Shown here: one piece after another, positions 53,201-61,377 of the stretch
Layout of the letters: the number at the start of each line of letters is the position of its first letter
Numbering within the stretch: the first letter of the stretch is position 1
Source of the DNA: Phycisphaerae bacterium
GTDB taxonomy: Bacteria > Planctomycetota > Phycisphaerae > Sedimentisphaerales > Anaerohalosphaeraceae
DNA length: 64,000 nt
NCBI GenBank assembly: GCA_014859965.1
Contig: JACZKQ010000186.1
Location: 1-64,000 of the forward strand
Direction: 5' to 3'
The notes under the pieces: model-generated
Seen by the model: the letters and a program-made list of their open reading frames with translations, nothing else
Database searches by the model: none
What the model was told of the DNA's origin: nothing
Translations under genes and position numbers: made by a program

Positions 53201-55992
53201 CGGCCAATGATCCTGCCTGTGTCGAGGTCGAGCCACGTCTGGCCGCTCGGCCATTCGGGGGAGGTCAACTCGGCACGAAACATGGGATGTTCGGGGCCCG
53301 CGAACGGATTGGCCGTTACGCGTTCGAGCACAGCGGCGCCGGCCCCGATGGCCAGGCGAATTCTGCCCCCGTCATAGCGGGCGGACTTGACAAAATCCAT
53401 GGCGGTGCGGTCGCGTTCGGTTTGGGGGCTGAGGGTCAGGATGTCGCCATCCGTCCGCCACATGCCGCGAATCGGTTCGCCGGTATCGGCGCCCTCGCCG
53501 ATGAGCACAAAGGTCATGTCCAAGTTGAGCGTCAGGAACAAGGCCGTGATTTCCTTCCTGATGTCGCCAACAAACTCGCCCGACTTCCAAGAGCCTGCGA
53601 ACCGCCGGTCAATCGCCCCCGGACCATACTTTCTGAGCACAATCTTGGTGTTCTCGTCGATGATGGTCAGCGTGTTGCCTTCGAAGATCCCCACGGCCGA
53701 TGGACTGACGTGCTTGCCTTCGAATGTAACGTTGTTTCCAGTTACAGTATAACGGCCGGCGCCGCTCTGGTGTCCCCACTCGCCGGAAACAATGGTCATG
53801 GAAAACGTACCGTCGCTCTTCAGTTCAAGTCGTGTCGTGAAGTCTTTCTCGACTCCGTCATTCCAGCCCTTCTCGGCACGCCATGTGCCGAGGAAGCCGG
53901 CGGGACCGGCGGCCGAGACCGGTTTCCTCTGATAGACAACCGTCGCGTCGTTGTCGACGATCGTCAGGCGGTCCCCTGCGACGGTGATCATGGTCTTGGA
54001 CCCTGCGTCTTTGGGGTACACACGCCCATCACTTAATACATAGGCGCCGTTTTTCGTCTGTTCTGTGCCGTCGTGCCCTTCTATGCAGGCCAGGTACGTG
54101 CCGTCCGCATTGAACGTCAGAGTAATGGAAGCATAATCTTTCGCTTCCTCTCCGGAAAAACTGACGGCCTCCCACGTGCCGACAACCGATTCGGTGGCGG
54201 ATGTCGTAGCCGACTCGGATGGCTCGGGGTCATCGGTCCGCGTGAACTGATAGACCTTATCATCATTGGTGAGATACAGTGCGCCGCCTTCGATACGCCA
54301 TGCGATGGGTTCCCATTGATCGTCGGCATCTGGGCCCTTGCCAATAATCGTATCGCCTTCTATCCTGTACACGCCCCGCTCGGCATGCACTACGTTTCCA
54401 TCGGCGCCGATTTCAGTGCTGCGGCCTGTCCCATCGGCGTTAAACTCCAAGACAATCGTCTCCGGTTCATCAGTGGATTTCCATTTGCCGACGATCGGAT
54501 GGGCTGCTGATTTTGTGGCCGGCGTTCGGGTCACACGTTCAAAGACAAACCGGGTGTCGGCTTCGATCCAGGTCATGGTGTCGCCTTCGAGGGCCAGGGC
54601 GAAGGTCTGCTTGCCCCAGTAGCCGCTGACGACTAGGCCGTTGTCTTTTAGGCGGATGTGGTCGTAGAAGGTTTTGGGGTTGGGATCGTTTTCAGCCGAT
54701 TCGTGGCGGACGCAGGTGGCGTCGGGCTTGATCTCGATACGTCTGACACTGCCGGCGTTGGTGGACTTCTTGGCGTTGACGCGCCACGTGCCGATCATCT
54801 TCTGGAACATCAAATAGGTGCCGTCATCTGCGTCAGCGCCATACTTGTAAGGGGCCGCCCAAAGCGCGTCGCTGCTCATCCCGACCCCGACGGCGAAGGC
54901 CGCCGCGATGAAGACAAGTGCGATAATCGCCCAGCCCGCCGAGCGGTTGCGCAACAACGACGATTCTCGCTCCAGCCCCAGAATCCGCCGAATGCGTCCC
55001 ACGAGCGACCCGCCGTCTGCGGCGACAGCCACGTGCGGGAGGGCGTCTTTCCTTTCGGCGATCTCGGCCAGGGCTCGGGCATAGTTAACCTGGTCGGCAG
55101 TGAGTTTAACGACGGCATTGTCGCAGCAGTATTCTCGCTCGAGCCGCACGCGGTGCGAAATCCACCACACGGCCGGGTGATGAAAAAACAGCGTCTCCAC
55201 GACGGTTTGCATGAGGTTCACGAGGTAGTCGCAGCGGCGGACGTGAGCCAATTCGTGGGCGATAATCGCTTCGATGTGCTGCGGCGACAACTCGCTCAGG
55301 ATGCTCGCCGGGATAAGGATCACGGGCTTGAGCCAGCCGATCGTCATGGGGACCTTCACAACCGTCGATTGCAGCAGTTTCACGGCACGGCTTATCGACA
55401 GCCGACCGCGCAATTCACGAACCGCCGCAACAAGCTGATCCGGCGGTGGCCATGTACCGATCATTCTCAGTCGCCGCACGGCGATCCACCCGCCGAGGTT
55501 CCAGATCGACATGGCGAACACGCCGACAAACCAGATGCCGCAGATGTAATCGGTCCAAGGCGAAACTGCACGAGCCAAATGCTGCCTCCAGGGCCTGGCC
55601 TGCGGCGGGGTCCGCGGAGTCTCAGGCGTCACCGCCGGTTCTGCCGCGGGCGTGCTGTCCTTTGCGGGAGTAAGGACCGGTGCGGTCCTCGCTTCTTCGC
55701 CCGTCGCCGGCGTAGTGCTCGACACCGGCGGCGTCATGCGCCACGGATTGACGACCGCAGATTCGCCCGGCCTCGGGCCCGCCACCCACGCCGTTGCACA
55801 AAACGCCGCCAGCATCGCCAGCAGTGCCAGACATCCGCATCCATAGCGCAGATTGCTCATGCGTCTCGGAACCAAAATCAGTGCCGTCCCGAAAACCACC
55901 GCCACAGCCAACCCCTGCCAGGCCGAATGTATGATCGCCCAGCCCACGCGGTACACGACATCCGACGACATGATCTGATCGAACCAGTTCAT
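50281..55992 (-). CDS. Giant MecR1/BlaR1-like M56 peptidase sensor
   Basis: A 1903-residue membrane protein. Residues 1 to 378 form an M56 peptidase domain with four helices, zinc motif HELAH at 246 to 250 and third ligand region LEREYCCDNAVV near 286. The exported part then holds five lipocalin-like repeats about 100 residues apart, beginning near 400 (IGTWRVNAKK), 500 (VGKWKSTDEP), 604 (VGTWEAV), 700 (LGTWRAEKGW) and 799 (AGSWKSGEF). Residues 1198 to 1286 resemble a GspG-type pseudopilin C-terminal domain. Residues 1316 to 1388 resemble an STN/secretin domain (ARDLSIREALQILAKAFKKN). The last 400 residues are unassigned. The start overlaps the MecI-like stop (ATGA). Typical BlaR1 proteins are about 600 residues. 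Confidence 0.87.
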   Translation of the reverse strand: MNWFDQIMSSDVVYRVGWAIIHSAWQGLAVAVVFGTALILVPRRMSNLRYGCGCLALLAMLAAFCATAWVAGPRPGESAVVNPWRMTPPVSSTTPATGEEARTAPVLTPAKDSTPAAEPAVTPETPRTPPQARPWRQHLARAVSPWTDYICGIWFVGVFAMSIWNLGGWIAVRRLRMIGTWPPPDQLVAAVRELRGRLSISRAVKLLQSTVVKVPMTIGWLKPVILIPASILSELSPQHIEAIIAHELAHVRRCDYLVNLMQTVVETLFFHHPAVWWISHRVRLEREYCCDNAVVKLTADQVNYARALAEIAERKDALPHVAVAADGGSLVGRIRRILGLERESSLLRNRSAGWAIIALVFIAAAFAVGVGMSSDALWAAPYKYGADADDGTYLMFQKMIGTWRVNAKKSTNAGSVRRIEIKPDATCVRHESAENDPNPKTFYDHIRLKDNGLVVSGYWGKQTFALALEGDTMTWIEADTRFVFERVTRTPATKSAAHPIVGKWKSTDEPETIVLEFNADGTGRSTEIGADGNVVHAERGVYRIEGDTIIGKGPDADDQWEPIAWRIEGGALYLTNDDKVYQFTRTDDPEPSESATTSATESVVGTWEAVSFSGEEAKDYASITLTFNADGTYLACIEGHDGTEQTKNGAYVLSDGRVYPKDAGSKTMITVAGDRLTIVDNDATVVYQRKPVSAAGPAGFLGTWRAEKGWNDGVEKDFTTRLELKSDGTFSMTIVSGEWGHQSGAGRYTVTGNNVTFEGKHVSPSAVGIFEGNTLTIIDENTKIVLRKYGPGAIDRRFAGSWKSGEFVGDIRKEITALFLTLNLDMTFVLIGEGADTGEPIRGMWRTDGDILTLSPQTERDRTAMDFVKSARYDGGRIRLAIGAGAAVLERVTANPFAGPEHPMFRAELTSPEWPSGQTWLDLDTGRIIGRDEYATADTSAYELTIIGNCLLLLHSTPGRILPLHDAGMNFGKAGASAVKYLGSLHQSKLTQYDYKEGLMAAVLTDQGNLAVIEMTRTGSDQTPVAWSLASITETADGPPRIEAIGLASLAPKVSLAEPRRATLPDLDETPAFVDLATGEMIVMPVGIEKDNDALRTHLRQLSKGDLGFDKQLIILRNGSASFWNGIQPTAMPPVVHEQFNIRAYDLANIPCRLLVTTGDGRQFDVSVLEKTADGALKIEYRPVGAKVTTPAADSAAVINAADRTRAAELIGQLNLVRMAMDHCELDEGKRPDLSGGWQALLDRTGKGPYIKAAPVNPFTGGSKIAPDDSADWQYDAASGVLRAVVPFTAKEAAQLGLDVRNDVALRPPSSASTERRIERISFARDLSIREALQILAKAFKKNIIPSDQVQGNIPVRDLWNVTLEETLRAILGTHRHVVDGDFIRVYTAGEYETRIARPANPLSHARAWLSALQRADHAAVHLCKSGSAEAGASKQLLGSFSFAEATVEQVLLSDKQAAALIGPAKGPGNRTARFGLSMEPVSGGWQIRDIDYLPEGKEASFISKFRLAHPDATPMLPPMPEGTAVAGIGRMTLPKDAGRRVTYGLDKIALLMRYIDLQNDGEIAALSGYFDQINEFCDDLQGKNGPAPGRDEWGGLDDARIEAVVKLLSDIEQTAEGCRELSRGGHKELLDQHWQLLKEQYGRLCELLRASSESAAVQDKSKAEGMHDHFIGWYRLNKEIVFPVLKRDGTFYAACRGIEVPFKETADGLEWALEPSSMAGTTIGRFAGTNQYYLKNMDQQSIHHLEESGANPLGFGKEQPVTRIDEPVGLLDATAPAPKNPDDFIGWYQPKWFPYYRFQLRKDGDKYFWDEQEMDQASGWKTGGATRELTPLTDGLGFFTGLDAKKEHRLTYNDSLKRFEVVNIKAGPQGLRTPLARIPEPATDTEAPAVRPPIVIGIPVWH

Positions 55993-56378
55993 TTTCTCTC
56001 CCCTTCAAAATCGGCGATTAGTTTTTTGATCTGCTGGAGGTCCTTACTTGAGACCTTTTTTGATTCGAGCGCCGCCATGACCAGACGGTCCACAGCCCCG
56101 CCGAACGCCCGCTGCATCAGGTCGTCGACCAGCCCCGCCTGCGCCCGCGTCTGCGACATGGCCGGGCGAAAGATCTGCGGCCGCTGCTGATCGTCCTTAA
56201 TAAGCAGGCCCTTCTCCGTCATCACCTGGACCATCTTCAGCGTCGTCGACAGGCCCGGTTCGCGATGCTTCTTGAGCACCTCGTGGATCTGGTTGACGGT
56301 CGATGGGCCCAATTCCCAAAGCACATTGAGGATTTCAAGTTCGACTTCCGTGGGTTGACTCGATGCCTTGCGTGCCAT
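55989..56378 (-). CDS. MecI/BlaI-type transcriptional repressor
   Basis: A 129-residue DNA-binding repressor with an N-terminal winged helix (TEVELEILNVLWELGPSTVN, EVLKKHREPGLSTTLKMVQV) and a C-terminal dimer helix. The family is inactivated by cleavage after a signal from its M56 partner. Here that partner is the giant sensor encoded directly downstream with a four-base overlap. AAAGGAG before MARKASS fixes the start; the longer open frame upstream covers the promoter. A 16-base perfect palindrome overlaps the predicted promoter, which suggests autoregulation. Confidence 0.92.
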   Translation of the reverse strand: MARKASSQPTEVELEILNVLWELGPSTVNQIHEVLKKHREPGLSTTLKMVQVMTEKGLLIKDDQQRPQIFRPAMSQTRAQAGLVDDLMQRAFGGAVDRLVMAALESKKVSSKDLQQIKKLIADFEGERK

Positions 56379-56423
56379 CCGTATGCTCCTTTCTTTGCCT
56401 GCGACGGTTCTTCTGTGTGTGTC

Positions 56424-56439
56424 TACGAATAGTTTCGTA
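56424..56439. promoter_or_regulatory. Palindromic operator, probably for the MecI-like repressor
   Basis: TACGAATAGTTTCGTA is a perfect six-base inverted repeat with a four-base centre. It overlaps the predicted -10 region of the repressor gene, the normal position for autoregulation by MecI/BlaI proteins. Confidence 0.6.
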
Positions 56440-56459
56440 CAGGAAGCCGCATCTGTCAA
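56431..56459 (-). promoter_or_regulatory. Predicted promoter of the mecI/mecR1-like operon
   Basis: On the minus strand a perfect TTGACA box is followed after 17 bases by GAAACT, a weak -10 box. The repressor start lies 53 bases further on. Confidence 0.55.
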
Positions 56460-56600
56460 CGAAAAAATTCGTAAAACTTACAAATCTGCGTGAAGCTTCT
56501 ATGCAGGTCGGCAAGGGGCCCTCTTATTCGGGCGTGATGGCATTGGTAGGATTGTGGCTGGTGGACAACTGCTTTGGACCTTCTTTAAATTGTTTTGTGC

Positions 56601-56629
56601 TTGCAGTGCAGGTCCGATATTTGTATACT
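56601..56629 (+). promoter_or_regulatory. Predicted promoter for dockerin protein gene
   Basis: TTGCAG and TATACT stand exactly 17 bases apart. Transcription would begin near 56636, leaving an untranslated leader of about 160 bases. Confidence 0.6.
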
Positions 56630-56798
56630 GGTGCGTTGTCGAGATCGACGGAAGCGTTCTGGCGGGGAGAGGAGCGTAACAGGAGGTTTGGAACGGATGT
56701 AAATTCAGATTTCGGGCCCGGAACTTCGAGCCCACTACAGCACTTCGCAAGCAACATCGCATTGTAGTATGCAATTTTACGTTTTTTGAGGAGGCGTT

Positions 56799-59213
56799 AT
56801 GATGGCCGCAGATTCGCACAAAGGTGTTTTCAGTTTGATTATTCTTGTTATGGTGTTGTTCGTCGCCGCGCCGTCCTGGTGCCACGATGGAAATGTGGTT
56901 GCCAGTTGCGACGTGGTCGGCATTGGGGGCGACCACGCAGCGTCGCGCGGTCTGCAATTCAAGGTTGCAGCGGATTTTGCTTCCGTCGAGGTCAGGTTGA
57001 ATCCGTCAATCGGCGGCGTTTATGAGTTTACTGCGGAGTTGAGGCGGTCGGCGGGTTTCGGCGGACCGGTTCTGGCGGCGGTGCGGGTGACTGCACCTCT
57101 AACAGCCGTGCCTCAGACGCCGTATGCGGTGGTGCACATCGATTATCCTCTTATTGGGGTCAGTGGAGTTGAAACGTTCACCCTTCGGTTCGTTGATATT
57201 GTCGGCCCCGGTATATTGTACGTCGAGACGGCGGGAATTGGCAATTTTCCCTGCCCGGACATTATTGTTACCGAGGATTCTGTAAGCGGCGCTCCGGTTC
57301 CGAGGTCATCGGCGACGGGATTGAGGATACTGGCGGCCCAGGACGCTGTTTGTGCTGGCAGCGGCTGTGATGGCGACATCAACGGCGATCTTGTGGTGGA
57401 TCTTGAAGACCTGGTTATTTTGGCGGCCAACTGGCTGCGGACCTGTCTTCCGGCGGAGGCGCCTGTTCTCCTGCTGAACGGCAGCGCCATCGATGAAGGG
57501 ATTGCCGGGCGAATGGCGGAGTTATTTGGCCTTCCGGGCGGGATAATCGGTGAGGACGGAGCGGCTCGGTATACTAATGAAGAGCTGTTCCAGTTCGTGC
57601 CCACGGCTCTCCTGGGCCAGGGCGAGTCGGAGGAAGACAGGCTGCCCGTGCACATAGAGGCTTTTGATTTTGGCGCGATCAGGGGAGAGGTGCTTGACGG
57701 AAAAACGGCCAGGAACATCGTCGGAGAGGCGCTGACGGCATCGGGATTCAAACTGCCGGATGCATTGAAGTCGACAATTTCCGTGGATCACAGCATGTTC
57801 GATGCGGTCAGGAGCGATGGAGAGCCGATCACGTCGGTGCCGTTGGACACGCATGTCGACTTTGCGTTTATGCAGGGCAATATTCCGGTCCTGGGACCGG
57901 GGGCCAAGATGAAGTTTGTACTGAATGCCGATGGCAAGATGACGCATTTGACGATGGCGCTTCCGGCGGTTCAGGGAGTCGGGCAGGTGTATCCGCTGCT
58001 TTCGCAGCAGAAGGCGGACGCTCTGGCGCGCCAGGCGTATGGACTGCCGCGGGGTATTCCGGTTCAACTGACTTCACAGTTGGTTTACTGGATTCCGGCG
58101 GGCGGCAGCAAGGTGACGCAACTGGTCCCGCAGTTACTCTACGGGGGCACGATGACGCTGCCGGACGCCGGCGGGGTCGTCGAACTTAGACGGATACTTA
58201 TACCGGCAATTGCCAGAGAGAATGCGCCGGAACTGGTGCCGCAGGTTTATTTGTATGCCGACACATCGCGCGATGCGGTATTTGCGGCAACCGAGGTGGG
58301 TGGCGGAACACCGCCTTACACATGGACCTGGAGCTCCAGTACGACGGATCTTTCGGGGCGGACGGATTCGTCTATCCAGTACGCCATCGTTCCGCGTCCG
58401 GACATGCCGGCGCCGAAAGAGGAAATTCTTACGGTTGTGGTGACGGATGCGGCGGGGCTTTCAACGTCGGCCAGCGAAACGATGGTTCTTGCGGGCGCAG
58501 CATTGCAGGCGCTGCCTCCGACAAAGGTCGGCGGCGTGGTTGATGTCGGAACGGAGTGGGTCGGAACAAGCCAGGGTCTGGGCGGTTCGGCAGGTAACGC
58601 CGCCGGATTTGTGTTGAAATTTATTTTGGCCGGTGTGCATGTTCGTTTCAATTGGGGTGACTTCAACGCGTGGGAGCGCGACTTCAAGGATCCTTCGCTC
58701 GGAGGCAACGATACCAACTGGATTGACAACGTGGACGCAGCATTCTATACAGGCCACGCCAACGGCAAAGGTTTCACGTTTTCCAGCACGAAAGACGACG
58801 GGTTCTTGCATTACACTGATGCGCGATGGGGCAATAACGACCTCGAGTGGCTGGTAATAGCGGCGTGCGGACCGCTGCAATTAGAAAGCGACGGCAAACA
58901 TTGGTGGCAGCGGTGGGGGCCGGCTTTCCAGGGCCTGCATATGATTCTTGCGTATCAGAATGTGAGCAACGATAATACCGTCGAAGGCGGCAAATACGCG
59001 GCCTATCTGCTCGGCGGCAAGACTGTTCGTCAGGCATGGATCGATACGGCCATTGAGGTGCAGCCCAGCTCAGTGCGATTCGGTGTGATGGGCGTTATCG
59101 GAAAAGACGGCATGAGCAACTGGAATGACCGTTTCTGGAACAGAGGACCCACCGGCCCGGACATCAAAGGTTCCAACATTGTCGGCTATTGGCTCGTGCA
59201 TGGGCCGTGCTGA
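56799..59213 (+). CDS. Secreted dockerin protein with caspase-like C-terminal domain
   Basis: An exported 804-residue protein. A signal helix (FSLIILVMVLFVAAPSW) is followed by a beta-rich N-domain of about 150 residues. One dockerin-type calcium loop follows, DINGDLVVDLED at 193 to 204, then LVILAANWL. Residues 230 to 480 are unassigned. The C-terminal part, DNVDAAFYTGHANGKGFTF and DLEWLVIAACGPLQ, resembles DUF6345. It has a His (653) and a Cys (690) placed as in clan CD (caspase-like) cysteine peptidases. GAGGAGG before two adjacent ATG codons fixes the start. A strong terminator follows. Peptidase activity is inference. Confidence 0.82.
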   Translation: MMAADSHKGVFSLIILVMVLFVAAPSWCHDGNVVASCDVVGIGGDHAASRGLQFKVAADFASVEVRLNPSIGGVYEFTAELRRSAGFGGPVLAAVRVTAPLTAVPQTPYAVVHIDYPLIGVSGVETFTLRFVDIVGPGILYVETAGIGNFPCPDIIVTEDSVSGAPVPRSSATGLRILAAQDAVCAGSGCDGDINGDLVVDLEDLVILAANWLRTCLPAEAPVLLLNGSAIDEGIAGRMAELFGLPGGIIGEDGAARYTNEELFQFVPTALLGQGESEEDRLPVHIEAFDFGAIRGEVLDGKTARNIVGEALTASGFKLPDALKSTISVDHSMFDAVRSDGEPITSVPLDTHVDFAFMQGNIPVLGPGAKMKFVLNADGKMTHLTMALPAVQGVGQVYPLLSQQKADALARQAYGLPRGIPVQLTSQLVYWIPAGGSKVTQLVPQLLYGGTMTLPDAGGVVELRRILIPAIARENAPELVPQVYLYADTSRDAVFAATEVGGGTPPYTWTWSSSTTDLSGRTDSSIQYAIVPRPDMPAPKEEILTVVVTDAAGLSTSASETMVLAGAALQALPPTKVGGVVDVGTEWVGTSQGLGGSAGNAAGFVLKFILAGVHVRFNWGDFNAWERDFKDPSLGGNDTNWIDNVDAAFYTGHANGKGFTFSSTKDDGFLHYTDARWGNNDLEWLVIAACGPLQLESDGKHWWQRWGPAFQGLHMILAYQNVSNDNTVEGGKYAAYLLGGKTVRQAWIDTAIEVQPSSVRFGVMGVIGKDGMSNWNDRFWNRGPTGPDIKGSNIVGYWLVHGPC

Positions 59214-59253
59214 CGCAGGTTCGATCGCGATCAATTCGAATCAGAGCTAAGAA

Positions 59254-59280
59254 GGGGCGCTTAAGCGCCCTTTCTCTTTG
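59254..59280 (+). terminator. Rho-independent terminator after dockerin protein
   Basis: GGGGCGC pairs with GCGCCC around TTAA and is followed by TTTCTCTTT. It lies 41 bases after the stop codon. Confidence 0.85.
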
Positions 59281-59435
59281 GTGTTTGTCTCCCCGAAAGG
59301 CTCGGCGACGGCGGTCTGATCTGCCGTGCAGGGCCTTTGAGGCAGTTTGAGCAATCTTTGGCAGCGATCTTACCAATCCGGCATGGTAGGCGTCAAGGGC
59401 TGCGGGTCTGCCGCGGCGCATCGGTCCGGTTGAGA

Positions 59436-59834
59436 TCAACCGTGGCGTTTGCACCAAGCCAGGCCTTGGAGGACGGCGACGGTTTGGCCGCCTTCGTCCG
59501 TGACGGTGACGTGCCAGGTGGAGACTTTTCCGCCGGCGGCGACTTGTGTTGCACGGGCGGTCAGCGTGCCGCCGGTCACGGGCCGCACCCACGAGATGGT
59601 GGCGCTGAGCCCCAGCGTGAGCGGCTGAATGGAATTGGCCGCAACCGCCATGGTCCAGGCGGCCAACGTGAAGATCGCGCCGCCGTGTACAACCCCCGCG
59701 CCGTTGAGATGGTGAGCTCGAATCACCAATTGCGCAGCGGCGCCCGCATCGCCGGCCTCGATCAGCTCAACGCCGACGTACCTTGCGAAGCTGTCATCGA
59801 CAAAAGCATTGCCTGTTTCGGTCATTGCCGCCAT
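59436..59834 (-). CDS. PaaI-type hotdog-fold thioesterase
   Basis: A 132-residue cytoplasmic thioesterase with a hotdog fold. The catalytic helix region is HHLNGAGVVHGGAIFTLAAW, the PaaI/YbgC-like pattern with NGAGxxHGG. Later strands include LGLSATISWVRPVTGGTL and KVSTWHVTVTDEGG. Such enzymes hydrolyse acyl-CoA thioesters, often of aromatic or dead-end metabolites; the substrate is not known here. The first or fourth Met may be the true start. It is flanked by a terminator on one side and stands alone. Confidence 0.9.
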   Translation of the reverse strand: MAAMTETGNAFVDDSFARYVGVELIEAGDAGAAAQLVIRAHHLNGAGVVHGGAIFTLAAWTMAVAANSIQPLTLGLSATISWVRPVTGGTLTARATQVAAGGKVSTWHVTVTDEGGQTVAVLQGLAWCKRHG

Positions 59835-60104
59835 CCATACGGGTTCACCCTCCCATACCTATTTTACTCCAATACGAAGTGAATATAAACGTGCAGGAAG
59901 CGCAAAATCGCAGCAAATAAGGCAAAATATCAGCCCTCCCGGCAAAAAACACGCCGATGGCAAGATCAATTCGCCACTGCACGCGCGCCGGGTAAAGCGC
60001 CGCCGCCGAAAACCCGATGCCACAAGCGTGGGGTGTGCCATGCGGCGCAACCAAGAGTGAGAAGTGCGATTTGGCAGGCGGGGCAAACAGAGAGGGGTTT
60101 CATC

Positions 60105-61313
60105 ATGCTGCGACTGGACGATTTTCGGGGGCTTGTGGATGATACAAATCTGGCGGAAATTCATCGACGGGCCCGAAAACTGCATCGTGTTCATATCGTT
60201 CACCTCAATGCCACCTATCAGGGCGGCGGGGTCGCCGAAATACTCTATCCGCTGGTGATGCTCATGGACGACGTAGGCGTCGATGCGGGCTGGCGTATTC
60301 TGCACGGAAGCCAGGAGTTCTTCGAGATCACCAAGAGCTTCCACAATGCGCTGCAGGGGGGCGACCTGAAACTGACCGAAGAGAAGAGGCAAACGTACTG
60401 CCGTGTGAACGAAAATTTCTCGCGATTCACCCATTTGAACCACGATTGCGTGATCGTCCACGATCCACAGCCGCTTTCGCTGATCCAGTACTACCGCAAA
60501 ACGCAGCCGTGGATCTGGCGGTGCCATATCGACCTGACCGCACCGCACAAGGCCCTGTGGAGCTTTTTGAAAGGATTTATTCTGAAATATGACCAGGTGG
60601 CGGTTTCCAGCGAAGACTATCTTAAGGAAGACCTGCCGGTGGATCAGCGCATCGTGGTCCCGGCCATCAATCCGCTCAGCGCAAAAAATCGTGATATATC
60701 AGACAAAATGGTCGCCAAAATGTTCGAGAAGGCGGGCATTCCGACGGAGAAGCCGATCATCACGCAGGTCTCGCGCCTGGACCCGTGGAAGGACCCGGAG
60801 GGGGTGGTCGACGTCTTCCAGAGAGTCAAACAGAAAGTCGACTGCCGCCTTGTGCTGTGCTACAACATCGCCAGCGACGACCCGGAAGGCTACCGCATGT
60901 ACAACAAGGTGTACCGCAAGGCCGAGGCGATGAGCAAGAAGGGCGACGTAGTGTTTGTTGTCGGCAACAACGAGACGCTGGTCAATGCGGTGCAGCGAAG
61001 GTCGGACGTCATCATCCAGAAATCGATACGTGAGGGGTTCTGCCTGGCGGTCACCGAGGCCCTGTGGAAGGGCACGCCGGTGGTGGCTTCCGCTATCGGG
61101 GGCATTCCGCTGCAGATCGACGACGGCAACAGCGGTTTTCTGCTGAAGCCCGACGACAATCAAGGGTTCGCCGACCGCATCGTACACCTGCTCCAGGACA
61201 AGAAACTCTGCGAGCACATAGGCCAGCAGGCCAAAGAAAAGGTCCGAAAGCACTTCCTTATCACACGGCTGCTTTCGGATTACCTCGACATGCTCAATTC
61301 GCTTTTAAGCTGA
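60105..61313 (+). CDS. treT: TreT-type trehalose glycosyltransferring synthase
   Basis: A 402-residue cytoplasmic GT4 glycosyltransferase. The order HIVHLNATYQGGGVAEILYP, ILHGSQEFFEITKSFHNALQ, VIVHDPQPLSLIQYYRK, QPWIWRCHIDLTAP, ITQVSRLDPWKDPEGVVDVF and SIREGFCLAVTEALWKGTPV closely follows archaeal and bacterial TreT. That enzyme forms trehalose reversibly from NDP-glucose and glucose. GAGAGGGG upstream of the chosen ATG supports it over an earlier in-frame codon. No other trehalose gene is nearby, so the assignment rests on sequence alone. Confidence 0.88.
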   Translation: MLRLDDFRGLVDDTNLAEIHRRARKLHRVHIVHLNATYQGGGVAEILYPLVMLMDDVGVDAGWRILHGSQEFFEITKSFHNALQGGDLKLTEEKRQTYCRVNENFSRFTHLNHDCVIVHDPQPLSLIQYYRKTQPWIWRCHIDLTAPHKALWSFLKGFILKYDQVAVSSEDYLKEDLPVDQRIVVPAINPLSAKNRDISDKMVAKMFEKAGIPTEKPIITQVSRLDPWKDPEGVVDVFQRVKQKVDCRLVLCYNIASDDPEGYRMYNKVYRKAEAMSKKGDVVFVVGNNETLVNAVQRRSDVIIQKSIREGFCLAVTEALWKGTPVVASAIGGIPLQIDDGNSGFLLKPDDNQGFADRIVHLLQDKKLCEHIGQQAKEKVRKHFLITRLLSDYLDMLNSLLS

Positions 61314-61377
61314 CATTATCTGCCGGCGTTGCATACGGTTGACCTGCGGGTGGGCGTGACAAACAAGGCGTTCCGTT

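Larger units (their letters stand above)
56379..56798. other. Divergent regulatory gap
   Basis: No protein gene is supported in this gap between the repressor and the dockerin protein. It holds the repressor's promoter and operator on the left and a promoter with a leader of about 160 bases for the dockerin gene on the right. A 130-residue open frame here lacks coding character. Confidence 0.7.

Noticed and set aside
56363-56767. 134-residue open frame in the regulatory gap
   Set aside because: Overlaps the repressor start, promoter and operator; no coding character.
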